Assembly (NCBI GenBank): GCA_964613805.1
Contig: CAZTJF010000015.1
Coordinates: 1 to 64,000 of the forward strand
DNA: 64,000 nt
Reading direction: 5' to 3'
Source of the DNA: XYD12-FULL-36-8 sp964613805
Lineage (GTDB): Bacteria; Bacteroidota; Ignavibacteria; Ignavibacteriales; Ignavibacteriaceae
How positions within the stretch are numbered: the first letter of the stretch is position 1; every line of letters starts with the position of its first letter. Positions 1-10,008 of the stretch are shown here, one piece after another. Under the pieces are notes generated by a model that worked only from the letters and a program-made list of their open reading frames with translations, was not told where the DNA came from and did no database searches. The translations under genes were made by a program, and so were the position numbers.

Positions 1-70
1 AATGTTCTTTAAATCTAAATCCCATTTACACAAATTATTTTACAGACTCTTTTTTAGAATTTAAAGCTCC

Positions 71-2032
71 CTACGGAACTATCTTTCCCACAAATTTAGC
101 ATTATTATTATCAACTATTATCATGTCTGATAAATCGCTGTTATTATCACCATTAACATCTGATATAACATATCCGGTGATGAAGTTTGCATTATCGTTA
201 TCCACCAAGATTAAATCGCTTAAATCAACTATTCCATCTTGGTCTACGTCCCCGCTGTAAATACACCACTTCGTTCCCTTTTGTGTGAGATTATTGCCAT
301 ACGCTTTGTTCTGTGAGGTTGTAAAATCATAGTTCATCGTACCATTAGTAAATGACTTACCTGCAGCGTTCCAAGTTTCGATGGAATTACGGTGCTTCAC
401 CACAATATAATAAGATTCGGCTTCTATTGACGAATTAAATGTAATATTAGTACTTCCTTCTGCATCAACTACCGCCTTTTTTTGCTGAGCTAATTCAAAA
501 GGGGAGTTAGCATTTCGCAGTTCAACGGTAACTGAATCAGAGACCATAGTTGAACCATTGTATAATCCTTCGATCAATAAGTTCAAATTAAGCTTTGAAG
601 GTATGTTTAATGTTTTATTAGTGTTAGTTACAAATTCATAAGTACTATTATCAAGGAATACCACTTTAATTTTAACTTTTGATCTTTGCCCGCAGCCGAA
701 GTGTAAAGTAGGATCATCTTGAGATAAATATCCTTGATTGCTTCTTGCTTGCCTGTAACTTAACAGTGTATCACCAGTCTCGGAATATATATAAACCTTT
801 GCACCAAAAGCACCAATTTGATTATTTGCTGTTTTAAGTTTTACAAATAAATATTTATTATTTCCCGAATAATCATTGCGATACAGTCTATTAAAATATT
901 CCTTTTGACCTAAGACAAAATCAACATCCCCATCTCCATCAATATCTGCGAAAGAAACTGTGCGCGGATCAGCTATTGTTCCAGTTGTATAATTCACAGC
1001 CGTAAACGTTAGATTACCATTGTTGATATGAACTTTGTTTAATCCTGGACTTATTAAATCCCAATATCCATCATTATTCAAATCTGCAATACCTCGCATG
1101 AATCTGGTTCCGGCTGGAACATTTGGTAATTCAGTAAAAGTTTTATTACCATTATTTATAAAAATTTTTTCACCGCTGACCACATCTAACCATCCATCGT
1201 TATTCATATCCCAGAAAGTTACCCCGTCAACTGCTCCACAAAGGTTTAGTCCGGTATTTAACACTTTTGTAAACTGTCCATTATTGTTTTCCCATATTTC
1301 CACACATCTGGTGGGGTTGCCGGGATCACTAAAGACAGATAGTATCAAGTCAATGTCGCCGTCGTTATCATAATCGCCATCGCAAACACCCTGATCACCT
1401 TTAGCGAATGTCAATCCGTTGTCAATTCTTGTAAAAGTACTGTTTCCATTATTTCTGTAGAATTCATTTTCCTCCATTGCTCCATAAGCGTATAAATTAT
1501 TAGCAAATAAGTCTAAATCACCATCTTTGTCAAAATCGAATGCTGCAACTCCTCTAGTTCCATGATCTAAATCATGAATACCGCTTGTGCTAAAAAAATC
1601 ATCAAAATATCCAGGCTGATTGTTTCTATTTTTGTAAGGAATGTTTTCATTATATGATCCATTCCATCCATCAAAGTCTCCGTCATTGTCTAGGTCAGCC
1701 CAAACCCAACCATGGCTGCCAAACTGATCGAAATTTGCTATTCCTCGCTGAACTGCTTTTTCAACGAATACGCTGCTGCCCGTATTTTCAAAAAATAGAT
1801 CAGCCATCGGTGAAGAGTTATTCATCGTAATATACATATCCGGGTCTCCATCACCATCAGCATCTGCAAACATAACTCCATGTCCTCCGTACAATCCATT
1901 ATTATAGGCATCGCCTATTAGATTAGTGGTGGATATATCGGTTATTACAACCTGAGCATGAATGTTATATGCAAAGAGAAATAATATAGAAAATATTACA
2001 AGAAGGGTTCTCAATGTGGCTGAAAAAATCAT
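71..2032 (-). CDS. Secreted FG-GAP/VCBS repeat protein with ASPIC-like domain and dockerin-like C-terminus
   Basis: This 653-residue protein begins with a hydrophobic signal peptide ending near 'NIHAQ'. The body carries many 'D.DGDGD.D' calcium-binding loops typical of FG-GAP/VCBS propeller blades (about residues 45-400), such as 'FADADGDGDPDMYI' and 'DFDKDGDLDLFANN'. A segment with 'IGAFGAKVYIYSETGD' and 'LHFGCGQRSKVKIKV' (about 405-470) matches the ASPIC/UnbV domain that often follows such propellers. The last 65 residues hold two 'D.(D/N)GD...DLSD.I..DN' loops, like a type I dockerin pair, preceded by 'YYIVVKHRNSIETW'. It has no NPFNP-type T9SS tail. Very similar final ~110 residues occur in the deacetylase-like gene at 35393-37744. 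It is probably an extracellular or surface protein; the binding target is unknown. The ATG at 2032 lacks a clear Shine-Dalgarno sequence. Confidence 0.85.
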   Translation of the reverse strand: MIFSATLRTLLVIFSILFLFAYNIHAQVVITDISTTNLIGDAYNNGLYGGHGVMFADADGDGDPDMYITMNNSSPMADLFFENTGSSVFVEKAVQRGIANFDQFGSHGWVWADLDNDGDFDGWNGSYNENIPYKNRNNQPGYFDDFFSTSGIHDLDHGTRGVAAFDFDKDGDLDLFANNLYAYGAMEENEFYRNNGNSTFTRIDNGLTFAKGDQGVCDGDYDNDGDIDLILSVFSDPGNPTRCVEIWENNNGQFTKVLNTGLNLCGAVDGVTFWDMNNDGWLDVVSGEKIFINNGNKTFTELPNVPAGTRFMRGIADLNNDGYWDLISPGLNKVHINNGNLTFTAVNYTTGTIADPRTVSFADIDGDGDVDFVLGQKEYFNRLYRNDYSGNNKYLFVKLKTANNQIGAFGAKVYIYSETGDTLLSYRQARSNQGYLSQDDPTLHFGCGQRSKVKIKVVFLDNSTYEFVTNTNKTLNIPSKLNLNLLIEGLYNGSTMVSDSVTVELRNANSPFELAQQKKAVVDAEGSTNITFNSSIEAESYYIVVKHRNSIETWNAAGKSFTNGTMNYDFTTSQNKAYGNNLTQKGTKWCIYSGDVDQDGIVDLSDLILVDNDNANFITGYVISDVNGDNNSDLSDMIIVDNNNAKFVGKIVP

Positions 2033-2625
2033 ACAAAATAATCCATTCTATTTTTTTTGAAAAATGTTCAATTTTAAAGTACGTCCTAATATAAAATAAA
2101 TCAAAAATACTAAAGCTTGAAAATGGGACTACATCTCTCCGCTGTAATGGCTAAGGAGAATTGCTGTAAGTCAATAATATCAAATTGTCTATGTCTTTAT
2201 TATATTTGGAAAAATGAGTGTTTTCTAAATACTAAATCCTGATTTTGATATGATGCCATAAATAAAAATGCCCACACTTTTGAATGACAAACATAAGGAA
2301 AAATACAAATTTTCAAAACGATTAATGAGTGCATTATATCGCACCTAAATGAAGATGGTTGCGAATATGCTATTTTGTGGTCCGATCCATCAAAATAAAC
2401 TATTGAACTAAGCATATTTGTCAATTAAAAGAAAAATAATAATTGAATTACCCCGCTGTGAAAAAATATGGTGAAGATGCATAGAGATTGAAATTGAAAA
2501 GACTGTTTAGCAAATAAATATGCCTTTGCCGGAGGGTGGCAAAAGCTTAGGCATGCTATCTATGCTTTTATCACAACTAAGTGAGAAGCTATGCAACCAT
2601 ATTAAAGTTTTAGATTAATGTCAAT
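2033..2625. other. Non-coding gap between two secreted-protein genes
   Basis: No convincing gene was found in this AT-rich gap. A 74-codon open frame on the minus strand (2200-2424) has no ribosome site and an unnatural composition. Positions 2262-2279 (aaaaatgcccacactttt) resemble the left half of the terminator hairpin at 20171-20212. From about 2524 to the end, the sequence is duplicated at 12024-12125 downstream of the YWTD-propeller gene. Confidence 0.6.
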
Positions 2626-3185
2626 TTATTTCAACAGCAGCATCTTCTTCGTATCAATAAAATTTCCTGCCTGCAGTTTATAATAATAATATCCGCTGGG
2701 AAAATTGGCTGCATTCCAAGTCACTTCATAAGTACCAATATTTTTGTCTTCGTTAACTAACGATTCAATTTCAATTCCTAGTACATTGAAGATCTTTAAC
2801 GAAACAAATTGGCGATTAATAATTGAGTACTGAATATTAGTGCTCGGATTAAACGGATTGGGATAATTTTGCAGTAAAAAATTCTTTGTCGGAACAATCT
2901 CAAATTGCACCTCAATTTTTTCGCTATACTCATAGCTGCCATAAGTGTCAATTTGTTTTAATCGGTATGTATATAGCCCCTGGATTTTTAGTTTGTCATT
3001 GAATGAATATTTCCTGGGGGAGTTACTGTTTCCATACCCTACAACAAATCCAATTTTTTCCCAATTTTCATTTCCCAATTTTGAACCATGGATTCTCTCT
3101 ATCTCAAATCCATAATTATTTGTTTCAGTAGCAGTCTCCCAATTAAGTGCAACAGTATTATTAAGAATTGAGGCGTAAAATGTTG
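2524..3185. repeat. Duplicated 3' gene module, copy 1 (partner 12024-12685)
   Basis: About 660 bp covering the 3' flank and the last ~185 codons of the GLUG gene recur at 12024-12685 with an offset of about 9500. Line-by-line comparison shows 2704-3168 identical to 12204-12668 (about 465 bp), with only scattered differences outside. The encoded C-terminal regions differ at only two residues over roughly 190. The upstream parts of the two genes are unrelated. This implies recent duplication or gene conversion of a sorting-domain module. Confidence 0.9.
2525..2543 (-). terminator. Possible hairpin downstream of the GLUG-repeat gene
   Basis: TTTGCC (2525-2530) and GGCAAA (2538-2543) form a perfect 6-bp stem with a 7-nt loop, about 85 bp past the stop of the minus-strand gene ending at 2626. 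The following tract on the minus strand is T-rich but interrupted, so the terminator call is weak. The corresponding place in the duplicated copy (about 12024-12043) has lost part of the stem. Confidence 0.35.
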
Positions 3186-5166
3186 TTAATTCAACGGGCA
3201 AAGCAGCTTCTGGTATAGCTTTTAATCTTGGATAGTTTGTTCCTATCATTTCCCAGATATTTGTAAAATCCCAGCCAGCATTCATAAAAGTAGTTTGGGT
3301 TTTCATATCTGCCGTAGTTTTTCCAGTACCCCCGGCGCTGGTAGTTCGACCAGAAGATTCAATATCCCAAAAGCTATTACTTACAGGGGGACAAGAATAA
3401 TTCCGCCCAACCAATCCTCCGACATCAAAACTTGGACTTACAACACTTTCAGAACTGTAACAGTAACTCACAGTAGCTGAATAACCAATTAATCCTATAA
3501 GTCCTCCCACTTCATACCTGTTTCCAGTTACACCGCTCCTGCTATAACTGTTATTCACACTAGCAGAATATATACTTACTCCCACCAACCCACCCAACAT
3601 TCGATCACCAGTAACACTGCAAGTAGAATAACATTTGCTTAGAGTTGCGGAATAAGAATTGTCTCCCACAAGACCACCAATCACCGAATTCCCTGCCACA
3701 TTACCTGTACTGTAGCAATTAGTCACCGTGGAATTATTATAATTACTACCTACAACTCCGCCGGCTCGATAATATCCGGTAATATTCACATTCGTTACAC
3801 CTAAATTCGCAATAGTTGCTGTATTGGTTTTACCAAATAGCCCTTGATACTCAATACCTGAACGACTGATATATAATCCATCAATAATATGACCATCACC
3901 ATTATAATTACCGGTGAATTGAATCGTATTGTCGCCAATAGGTATCCATCCTTCAATGCCCCAGCCTGTAGTTTCTGAAGCATCAATATTTGCTGTCTGA
4001 ATATAACAATAACCCCATCTGGAGCTGTTCTGAGCAATCCAGTATAAATTTTCTAAAATAGCGATTTGGTATGGACTGCCGCTTGTCCCATCTCCTGCAG
4101 TGGGAGCAATAGCATCCGGTGTTGGATATTGCCATTTAAGATATGGATAGCCATCATTTTTATAACTTCGAATTTTCCACATAGTTGAAAAGTCCCATCC
4201 TGCATCAGTAAATGTTACTTGAGATTTCATCTCTGCAGTGGTTTTACCAGTACCGCCTGCACTTGTGTTTCGTCCAGATGTTTCTATATTCCAAAAACTA
4301 TTATTAACAGCGGAATTTAAATTATACCCTATCAATCCTCCAACGGCACTATTGGCACTTACACTTCCCGTGCTATAGCTATTGTTTACGGTGCAAGAAT
4401 TATAATTTGATCCTAAGAGCCCGCCAACATAACTATCGCCACTAACACTTCCCTTACTGTAACAATTGCTGACCGTCGAAATATAATTTAACCCCAACAG
4501 TCCGCCGCTGCGATCGTTACTCGTAACATTACATGTACTGTAACTGCTACTCAAAGTGGAAGAATTATAATTAGCTCCCACCAGTCCACCTATAGCTTTA
4601 ACCCCTGCTACACTCCCCATACTATAGCAGTTAGTTACAGTGGAATTATTAGTATTAAATCCAACCAAACTCCCGACACGCTCATTTCCCGTTACACTGC
4701 CTGTACTGAAGCAATTGCTTATGATGGTAGTAGAACTCTGTCCTACCAATCCTCCGATATAATATCTGCCGGTTACATCGACATTCTTCATACCCAAATT
4801 TGATATAGTGGCTCCGCTTGTGCTTCCGAATAATCCTTGATAGTCACCAATTGTGCGGTTGATATACAATCCATTTATACTATATCCGCCACCATTATAT
4901 GTAGCGGCGAATTGTGTTGTGCTGCTTCCTATAGGCGTCCAACCACCGCCACTCCATCCCGAAGTTGAAGCGGCATCAATATCTATCGTCTGAATGTAAT
5001 GATAACTCCATCTGGTACTGCTTTCAGCAATCCAGTAAAGATTTTCTAAAGAAGATATTTGGTATGGATTTTCACTCGTGCCGTCTCCGACAGATGGAGC
5101 TGTTGCCGTTTGACTGAAAAGTATTTGATAGTTTAGAGAAACAAGAAGTAACAATAATTTTTTCAT
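2626..5166 (-). CDS. Secreted GLUG-repeat protein with T9SS type A sorting domain
   Basis: The 846-residue product starts with a signal peptide ('KKLLLLLVSLNYQILFSQ'). Two tandem modules of about 310-330 residues follow. Each opens with 'GDGTS..PYQI..LENLYWIA', contains many 'GGLVG.N..S.TV.NCYSTGSV.G' units of the GLUG motif, and closes with 'GTGKTTA.MK.Q..F..AGWDF'. GLUG repeats occur in surface adhesins and IgA-protease-like proteins and probably form a beta-solenoid. A fibronectin-like 'LPVELT.F' segment follows. The final ~85 residues are a T9SS type A sorting domain ('LLQNYPNPFNPSTNIQYSI' to 'TKKMLLLK'). The protein should be exported by Sec, moved across the outer membrane by T9SS and anchored or released. 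Its C-terminal ~190 residues are almost identical to those of the gene at 12126-13556. Confidence 0.9.
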   Translation of the reverse strand: MKKLLLLLVSLNYQILFSQTATAPSVGDGTSENPYQISSLENLYWIAESSTRWSYHYIQTIDIDAASTSGWSGGGWTPIGSSTTQFAATYNGGGYSINGLYINRTIGDYQGLFGSTSGATISNLGMKNVDVTGRYYIGGLVGQSSTTIISNCFSTGSVTGNERVGSLVGFNTNNSTVTNCYSMGSVAGVKAIGGLVGANYNSSTLSSSYSTCNVTSNDRSGGLLGLNYISTVSNCYSKGSVSGDSYVGGLLGSNYNSCTVNNSYSTGSVSANSAVGGLIGYNLNSAVNNSFWNIETSGRNTSAGGTGKTTAEMKSQVTFTDAGWDFSTMWKIRSYKNDGYPYLKWQYPTPDAIAPTAGDGTSGSPYQIAILENLYWIAQNSSRWGYCYIQTANIDASETTGWGIEGWIPIGDNTIQFTGNYNGDGHIIDGLYISRSGIEYQGLFGKTNTATIANLGVTNVNITGYYRAGGVVGSNYNNSTVTNCYSTGNVAGNSVIGGLVGDNSYSATLSKCYSTCSVTGDRMLGGLVGVSIYSASVNNSYSRSGVTGNRYEVGGLIGLIGYSATVSYCYSSESVVSPSFDVGGLVGRNYSCPPVSNSFWDIESSGRTTSAGGTGKTTADMKTQTTFMNAGWDFTNIWEMIGTNYPRLKAIPEAALPVELTTFYASILNNTVALNWETATETNNYGFEIERIHGSKLGNENWEKIGFVVGYGNSNSPRKYSFNDKLKIQGLYTYRLKQIDTYGSYEYSEKIEVQFEIVPTKNFLLQNYPNPFNPSTNIQYSIINRQFVSLKIFNVLGIEIESLVNEDKNIGTYEVTWNAANFPSGYYYYKLQAGNFIDTKKMLLLK

Positions 5167-6215
5167 TTTGTGACCAAGTTTTAATTGGTAAATAGCGAAT
5201 CACTTCATCTCCAATAATATTCGATTTGATTAAAATCTTCCATCATGGTTTTTGATGCTTCGTTTTATTAGTTCTCACAAGAATATCAATTCTTATGCTA
5301 ATGAATACGCTTCTGTAATAAGCGATTTGTATAGCTAATCTCCAAATAATAATATTTTCTAAGTGTATTTTGATAAAATTTTTACTATTTACATGGTAAA
5401 AAAGTATTATTACTGGTATTATTGTCTATGTTTAACTTCACTTTAACAAATAAATTATACTTCCATTCATAAGATTAATCATCAAAGTAATTCGTTATAG
5501 CTGCATCGTTATTGCTTTATTTATATAGAACTACCTAATAAAATGTCAGTGATGACCATTTAATACAGTATTCATTCGTTTTGTAATGGCCTGAATTACC
5601 GATCATTTTGCAACATTCAACCTTATAGGTTATAATTAACATTTCCACTCAAAATTGCCATTTTATGCTTTCCTTATAGTTTGTCAATGACTGGTACAAT
5701 TTTACAAAAATCGTTACTAGTAATCACTGTAAGAATGGGAAAGCAAAAGAAAAGCAAATAAAGACTGACAAAAGGATATGCTTCGTAACGTTCAACAAAA
5801 GTTTTCATCTGCTAAGTTGAAGCCGGTTAGGAGCTGGTTATATGCTGGTTATATGCTTGTTATAGACTGGTCACAGGATAGCTAAATACTCTCACCCTTT
5901 ATCTTCGCCCACGTGTGAAAACGGCTGCATTTTGTTGCACACCAGAGGGAGAGATGATATTAATTTATTTCTTCTTTTGGCTGCAATTGCTCAAACTAAA
6001 TTCTTTGTGATATTTTGCACGCTTCTAACGATCGAATAATCATAATTATTCTTAGATTCGACAGGATTTAGGACTTTGAATTTAGCTACTTGGTGATTTG
6101 GGATAACACCTAATAGTGAACAAAAATTACAAAGCAACCACTATTTAGTTAATCACCACTTTTTTAGCATTACGAAATTACTTTTTAGTACTATTCTTAT
6201 AACCTAAAATAAATT
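5167..6215. other. 1-kb gap with no recognisable gene
   Basis: The region is AT-rich with stops in all frames and no ORF that looks coding. It lies downstream of the restriction-modification gene and upstream of the GLUG gene, so it should hold the GLUG promoter. The only structured element seen is the short 11-bp repeat array at 5822-5876. No tRNA, IS end or CRISPR array was recognised. Confidence 0.6.
5822..5876. repeat. Degenerate 11-bp tandem repeat, five units
   Basis: Five consecutive 11-mers read gccggttagga, gctggttatat, gctggttatat, gcttgttatag and actggtcacag. The middle two are identical. The period is close to one helical turn, as in iterons or regulator arrays, but the array is short and no replication gene is nearby. 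It may simply be a slippage product. Confidence 0.6.
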
Positions 6216-8963
6216 TTACCTTTTCTTTTTCACTTTCTTCTCCACAAGCAGTGGTTTTGTGTACTTCTCATAGAGTTCAAATAAATACTCAATCCTTTTT
6301 GTTTCGTTAGGAAATGGTTGTGGACGATAACATAAATCAACCGCTTTATCCAACTCTTGATGTGCTTCAACCAAAGCTGGTGGCATTGTTAATGGATCAT
6401 ACAAATCTGCAAGACTGCTGTTTGGAAATTCTTTTCTCACATCTAAAACTTTTTGAGCTTTTGCTTCGATCGCTTGCTTTTGTTTATCAGTCGGACTCTC
6501 TGGCCAAGGAAAATTGTTGTAAACTATATCATTTGAATATCTGAAATCACTTTTAATCCTACCGCATACATATTTAACCCAAGCCATATGCATTGAAGAT
6601 GTTAAAATACCAAAGTGAAATAATGTAGCAGTTGGAATGGAAAAACAAGAATTATTTAATATATCATTCTTGGTCATAAAACCCATTGGAATAAAATTTC
6701 TGTTTTCTGATGAATGCGAAGGTACTAAGATATAATCAGTATAAGGTTGTCTATTTTCAGTAAACAGAGTTGGCTTTGAAGCCCATTGAACAGTAGCTTG
6801 TTTTGAACTTTTTAATCGCATCTGTCGAACTGCTTCAATTCTATTTAGCAAATGAGGCATTTGCTTTAACTCATCTGGTTTGGCATCAACTAACCATATG
6901 CAATATCTTTTTTCTCCATTAATAAATTCTTGTGCTGAGATTAATGATTTAAGATATTTCACTGCTTTAGGTTCTTTGGATATGAATTCATTTTTTTCTT
7001 CTTCCGTAAAAAGAAAATTTCCGCCGTCTGTTGGCTGACTTCCTTTGAACATTTTCGGAACATCACAAATCGGATTTGTTTTTTTGGTTATAAATAAGTC
7101 TCTTACATCAACCAAATAAGGATTGATGTTTTTAACTTTCAATTCGTGAGCATCTCCTTTTATGTCTTCATATTCAAAGATGCTTTTGGTAGTTGTGTCG
7201 TAGTTAGCGAAACCAATTATCACACAATAAACACCCGCTTTTCCTTTTGCTTCATTAAACCACTTAAATGTTCTGTGAGCAAAATGTATTTTTATTCTAT
7301 ACTTATTAAATAGCTCATTCCATAAAATCCCAACTTGTTCACCTTGTGAAATAGAATTTGTAGATACTAACGCAACTTTAATATTTGAGTTCTGAATATA
7401 TTGTGATGCTTTTATATACCAACATGTAACATAATCCAGAACACCCGAACCCCTAACACCGCTAAAAATATTATCAATATCTATTTTCTGTTCGGCATTC
7501 TGCAAATGCTTTCCAACAAATGGCGGATTACCAAGTATAAAAGAAAGTTGATCTTTAGGAATAATTCTTTCCCAATCAATCCTGAGTGCATTCCCACAAA
7601 TTATGTTTGCAGTTTTCTTCAATGGAAGGCGAACAAAGTACTCTCCAAACTCTTCCGATATTCTCATGTTCATCTGGTGATCAACAAGCCACATGGCAAC
7701 TTCAGATATTTTTGCGGGCCACTCCTCTATTTCTATTCCGTAAAACTGATCAATATCAACCCAAACGATGTTTCTTATATCAGATTCAATTTGGTTTGTC
7801 TTGTATAGAATTCTGAGGATTTCAATTTCAAGCAACCGTAATTCACGGTATGTTATAACAAGGAAGTTACCACATCCGCAAGCCGGATCGAGAAATTTTA
7901 ATGCAGATAGTTTTTTGTGAAACTCTTTAAGCTGCTTAGTATTATTCTTAACAGATTCAAATTCTTTATAAAGTTCATCAAGAAATAAGGATTTAATTAC
8001 CTTTAGAATATTCTTCTCCGAGGTGTAATGTGCTCCAAGATTTCGGCGCTCTTCGGGATTCATTACAGATTGGAATAATGAACCAAATATTGCTGGTGAT
8101 ATTTTTCCCCAATCAAGTTTGCAGCAATCAAGCAAAATGTTTCGCATTTCTCTATCAAATGCAGCTTGAGATAAATTCTCCTCAAAAAGTTTTCCGTTCA
8201 CGTATGGAAATTCAGCTAAGCTTTCATCAAGATTTCTTAGTCGCCCATCTGGGGGCTTATTGAGGATATAAAATAAGCTGGCAATTTGAGCAGCAAGATC
8301 GCTGCCATCATCTCTAGTGTGTAGTTTTAAGTATTCTTCAAAAATATCTTTGTTAAAAATATTTGTGTCATCAGCAAACAAGCAAAAGACAAGTCGAACA
8401 AGATATACCTCCAATTCATGACCCTTGTATCCAATTGCTTTTAGCTTATCGTGCAGCTTACCCATCAGTTCAGCAGCATCTATGTTTACCGGATCTTCTT
8501 CTTTAAAGATTCGCTGTTCGTATCCCGCAATAAAACCAAACAGCTTTACATTTTTAACTAAATCTTTTAAGACAAAATCATGTTGCTTATTTTCAATTAG
8601 ATCGTGCAGTTGGAATCGGTCAAAATCACAAACCAATATGTAACGCGGAAGTTCTTCTTCATTAAGACCAAAGGAATACGCAATTGCTTGGTTCTTTGCT
8701 TTCTCTAAACTCTTTCCTTTAGTTTTATGTTCAATCAGAATTTTCCCGGGCCAGAGCAAATCAATGTAACCATCTCTTCCATCAATTTTCTTTACTGGCT
8801 TTTCAAATGTTGCAACACGCTTGCGGCTTACTCCAAACACTTCGAAGAATTCATTTAGAAAAGTTTGTGATTCAGCAGATTCATCAGTTGCAGCTTCCCA
8901 TTCCTTAGAGAACTTTACTACATTGGATTTTATTTCGTTCCAGCTTATTGGCATTATATTCAA
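6216..8963 (-). CDS. Type IIL (MmeI-like) restriction-modification enzyme
   Basis: This 915-residue single-chain enzyme joins an N-terminal nuclease to a DNA adenine methyltransferase. A PD-(D/E)XK site is visible at D68...E78-x-K80 ('IDLLWPGKILIEHK'), with the spacing seen in MmeI. A helical linker follows, then 'GAHYTSEKNILKVI' at about 310-324. SAM motif I is 'LDPACGCGNF' (358-367) and catalytic motif IV is 'NPPF' (479-482), indicating gamma-class N6-adenine methylation. The region around residues 600-830 should be the target-recognition domain. Length and order match MmeI-family enzymes (about 900-950 residues), which cut ~20 bp from their site and methylate one strand. No separate R, M or S gene is nearby, as expected for this type. 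The lysine-rich C-terminus ('KKVKKKR') is intact. The start 'MNIMPISWNEIKSNV' fits the family N-terminus. Confidence 0.9.
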   Translation of the reverse strand: MNIMPISWNEIKSNVVKFSKEWEAATDESAESQTFLNEFFEVFGVSRKRVATFEKPVKKIDGRDGYIDLLWPGKILIEHKTKGKSLEKAKNQAIAYSFGLNEEELPRYILVCDFDRFQLHDLIENKQHDFVLKDLVKNVKLFGFIAGYEQRIFKEEDPVNIDAAELMGKLHDKLKAIGYKGHELEVYLVRLVFCLFADDTNIFNKDIFEEYLKLHTRDDGSDLAAQIASLFYILNKPPDGRLRNLDESLAEFPYVNGKLFEENLSQAAFDREMRNILLDCCKLDWGKISPAIFGSLFQSVMNPEERRNLGAHYTSEKNILKVIKSLFLDELYKEFESVKNNTKQLKEFHKKLSALKFLDPACGCGNFLVITYRELRLLEIEILRILYKTNQIESDIRNIVWVDIDQFYGIEIEEWPAKISEVAMWLVDHQMNMRISEEFGEYFVRLPLKKTANIICGNALRIDWERIIPKDQLSFILGNPPFVGKHLQNAEQKIDIDNIFSGVRGSGVLDYVTCWYIKASQYIQNSNIKVALVSTNSISQGEQVGILWNELFNKYRIKIHFAHRTFKWFNEAKGKAGVYCVIIGFANYDTTTKSIFEYEDIKGDAHELKVKNINPYLVDVRDLFITKKTNPICDVPKMFKGSQPTDGGNFLFTEEEKNEFISKEPKAVKYLKSLISAQEFINGEKRYCIWLVDAKPDELKQMPHLLNRIEAVRQMRLKSSKQATVQWASKPTLFTENRQPYTDYILVPSHSSENRNFIPMGFMTKNDILNNSCFSIPTATLFHFGILTSSMHMAWVKYVCGRIKSDFRYSNDIVYNNFPWPESPTDKQKQAIEAKAQKVLDVRKEFPNSSLADLYDPLTMPPALVEAHQELDKAVDLCYRPQPFPNETKRIEYLFELYEKYTKPLLVEKKVKKKR

Positions 8964-9067
8964 GAAATATTGTAGTTAAAAATAGTGATAAGAATTATTT
9001 AAGTCTAACTTTTAATTTTTTCTGGTAAAAGCAGATACTTAGCGATCGATTTTAAATTGAGGAATTT

Positions 9068-9220
9068 TTGAGCAAAAATATAAATTGGATTGATGATCTC
9101 GCGAAACTAATTAAATCTGTGCCGAAAGAAATTTTTGGAGGGAAGAAAAGAAAAAGGAATTTTTTATTGCCTCCTGCCATTGAGAATATTTTTGTAAAAA
9201 TCTCTGTGATTAATCATTGA
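9068..9220 (+). CDS. Possible 50-residue basic small protein
   Basis: A TTG start at 9068 is preceded by TGAGGA about 3-4 nt upstream. The frame stays open for 50 codons to TGA at 9218. The predicted product has an amphipathic first part ('NINWIDDLAKLIKSVPKEIF') followed by a very basic 'GGKKRKR' stretch, which looks more protein-like than the random AT-rich frames around it. It lies alone in the gap between the restriction-modification gene and the lipoprotein gene at 9406. No family was recognised, and it could be a chance ORF or a fragment. Confidence 0.3.
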   Translation: MSKNINWIDDLAKLIKSVPKEIFGGKKRKRNFLLPPAIENIFVKISVINH

Positions 9221-9405
9221 ATTTTAAAAAAGAAGGTGTTAGGAAAAACAAATTGATTATAATAAAAATGCCCGTGCTCCTAGGGTAGGCGCAGACGTAT
9301 CTTATTCTCATTACTTCGTGAGGGCGAAAACTGTCAAAAAAATTAAGTTTAAAACAGAAGTGATATTCTAATGAATTAGAGAAAATGGAAGTTAATCCCT
9401 TAGTT

Positions 9406-9804
9406 TCATATACCGCCTAAATAAAGAAGAACGTGTATACCGAGCACCACAACGGCGGCGGACAATACACATCCTATTATAAGCCAAGTAGTATTAGTAG
9501 AATTTAATTCCTCACGTTGTAATGTATTAATATTTGTGAGCGCTATAGGACTCTCAATTGGTACTTTGAAATCAGAGGCATCATTAAATTTAACATATCC
9601 TTTTCCATAAAGGGAATCGTTTGAAATATGGTAATTGAATTCTTTAAAGGAATAAATAGTTGAATCTTTTGTGTGTACAATGATATCGCCCACCTCCTTC
9701 AATCCTGCCAGCTCATCCTTAGGAATTTCTCTCATACTATAACAACCGCATAATTGAATTAATAAAACAGCCATTGAAACAGAAACAATATAATTTTTGT
9801 GCAT
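9406..9804 (-). CDS. Small lipoprotein, paralogue of the gene at 10009
   Basis: The 132-residue product has a lipoprotein signal ('VLLIQLCGCYSM') with a probable lipidated Cys21. A short domain of about 75 residues begins 'REIPKDELAGLKEVGDIIV' and contains 'SNDSLYGKGYVKF'. The C-terminus holds one hydrophobic segment (about 106-130). The upstream neighbour at 10009-10434 is a clear paralogue: signal, 'IPKDE.AGLK', 'Y.ISND.LYGKGYVK' and 'ALTNI.T.Q..ELN' are all shared. No function is recognised. A lipid anchor plus a C-terminal membrane helix is unusual and suggests an envelope protein held at both ends. Confidence 0.7.
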   Translation of the reverse strand: MHKNYIVSVSMAVLLIQLCGCYSMREIPKDELAGLKEVGDIIVHTKDSTIYSFKEFNYHISNDSLYGKGYVKFNDASDFKVPIESPIALTNINTLQREELNSTNTTWLIIGCVLSAAVVVLGIHVLLYLGGI

Positions 9805-10008
9805 ATCTTTATTCTTTAAAAAGTATTTTGAATTAAATTCCCAAGTTTATTTTTTAAAACCATTGTCTTTATAACAGCCAAGTCTTGTCATGAAGCTGAA
9901 GAACGATCACTTACCTTCCCGTCTCGCCTCGTCCAAGCCGGGACAGTCAGTTTGGGAAAATAAATTCCTTTTCACAATCGTAATGCGATAAAATTTAGAG
10001 CTCTTTAC

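Noticed and set aside
2200..2424. 74-codon open frame on the minus strand in the gap after the first gene
   Set aside because: No ribosome site, unnatural residue composition, and it lies in a repeat-rich non-coding gap.
5822..5876. Replication origin or plasmid iterons
   Set aside because: No replication initiator gene nearby; the array is short and degenerate.
6216..9405. Defence island around the restriction-modification gene
   Set aside because: No other defence-type gene was recognised on either side; the neighbours are secreted and lipoprotein genes.
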